Assembly (NCBI GenBank): GCA_020027635.1
Contig: JAHKKL010000158.1
Location: 1 to 5,093, forward strand
DNA length: 5,093 nt
From: Gammaproteobacteria bacterium
GTDB lineage: Bacteria; Pseudomonadota; Gammaproteobacteria; UBA9214
Reading direction: 5' to 3'
Shown here: positions 4,705-5,093 of the stretch, piece after piece
Position numbering within the stretch: the stretch's first letter is position 1
Layout of the letters: each line of letters begins with the position of its first letter
The notes under the pieces: model-generated
What the model was told of the DNA's origin: nothing
The model's input: the letters and a program-made list of their open reading frames with translations, nothing else
Databases searched by the model: none
Position numbers and translations under genes: made by a program

Positions 4705-5093
4705 CCGAAAGTTTTGCTGAAATGTTTGAACAAAGCCTTGCCAAGCAGGAATTAAGGCGAGGTGCCGTAGTTACCGGTACGGTTATTGATATCCAGCCCG
4801 ATAAGGTCGTCATCTATGCCGGCCTGAAGTCCGAAGGCGTCATAGACATCGAGCAGTTCAAGAACGCCCAGGGTGAACTGGAGGTGGCGATCGGCGATGA
4901 GGTTGAAGTCTCGCTGGAAGCAATAGAAGACGGATTCGGCGAAACACGTTTGTCCCGTGAAAAGGCAAAACGTGATCAGGTCTGGCGGCGTCTTGAAAAG
5001 GCCTTTGAAAATGCGGATATCGTCAAGGGGATCATCAGCGGCAAGGTCAAGGGCGGGTTTACCGTCGACATCGAGGATATACGCGCCTTTCTG
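4701..5093 (+). CDS. rpsA: 30S ribosomal protein S1 (partial, N-terminal 131 residues)
   Basis: S1 binds mRNA on the small ribosomal subunit through tandem OB-fold S1 domains and is needed to initiate on weakly structured or weak-SD messages. The 131 codons present stay open to the window edge; the gene continues beyond. The start MTESFAEMFEQSL is the conserved ribosome-anchoring N-terminus (S2 contact). The first S1 domain covers about 21-86 with AGLKSEG at 40-46 and EQFKNAQGELE at 51-61, followed by EDGFGETRLSREKAKR (76-91). The second domain begins near 105 with VKGIISGKVKGGFTVDIEDIRAFL. These blocks are close to E. coli S1. The start is fixed by the conserved MTESFA sequence. Confidence 0.97.
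   Translation, partial: MTESFAEMFEQSLAKQELRRGAVVTGTVIDIQPDKVVIYAGLKSEGVIDIEQFKNAQGELEVAIGDEVEVSLEAIEDGFGETRLSREKAKRDQVWRRLEKAFENADIVKGIISGKVKGGFTVDIEDIRAFL

Overview
The window looks like chromosomal DNA from a GC-rich gammaproteobacterium. All complete genes lie on the + strand in the order pheA (3' end) - hisC - tyrA - aroA - cmk - rpsA (5' end). This matches the 'aromatic supraoperon' known from Pseudomonas and relatives. S1 closely resembles the E. coli protein, and AroA is the class II type that pseudomonads carry fused to TyrA. Here tyrA and aroA are separate genes, so a non-pseudomonad lineage is likely. I cannot name the genus.

Layout: 1-182 is the end of the P-protein ACT domain. 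256-1374 is HisC, whose stop overlaps the tyrA start by 4 nt (ATGA). tyrA ends at 2234. A 227-nt non-coding spacer follows, then aroA (2462-3781), a 62-nt gap, cmk (3844-4542), a 158-nt gap with a probable promoter and leader, and rpsA from 4701 running off the end. PheA and TyrA make phenylpyruvate and 4-hydroxyphenylpyruvate. HisC makes histidine and, by position, may also transaminate those keto acids. AroA supplies the shikimate-pathway step before chorismate. cmk and rpsA serve nucleotide metabolism and translation and are co-located by long conservation.

The most interesting part is the tyrA-aroA spacer. It contains nested perfect inverted repeats: a 10-bp outer stem at 2270-2279/2410-2419, a 9-bp stem at 2318-2326/2381-2389, and further hairpins inside. 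Read on the minus strand, the fold carries five GGA triplets, all in unpaired positions. Four sit in CAGGA[U]G or CAGGGA[C/U]G sequences, the recognition signature of CsrA/RsmA proteins. I propose an undescribed CsrB/RsmY/Z-like sponge sRNA encoded antisense to the operon. I did not find a convincing promoter or a U-tract terminator for it, so the strand and the function are inference.

The rpsA leader is the second area of interest. It has a good -10 element, two hairpins, and a 10-codon upstream ORF with its own ribosome binding site whose stop overlaps the rpsA start. These fit translational coupling or autogenous control of S1.
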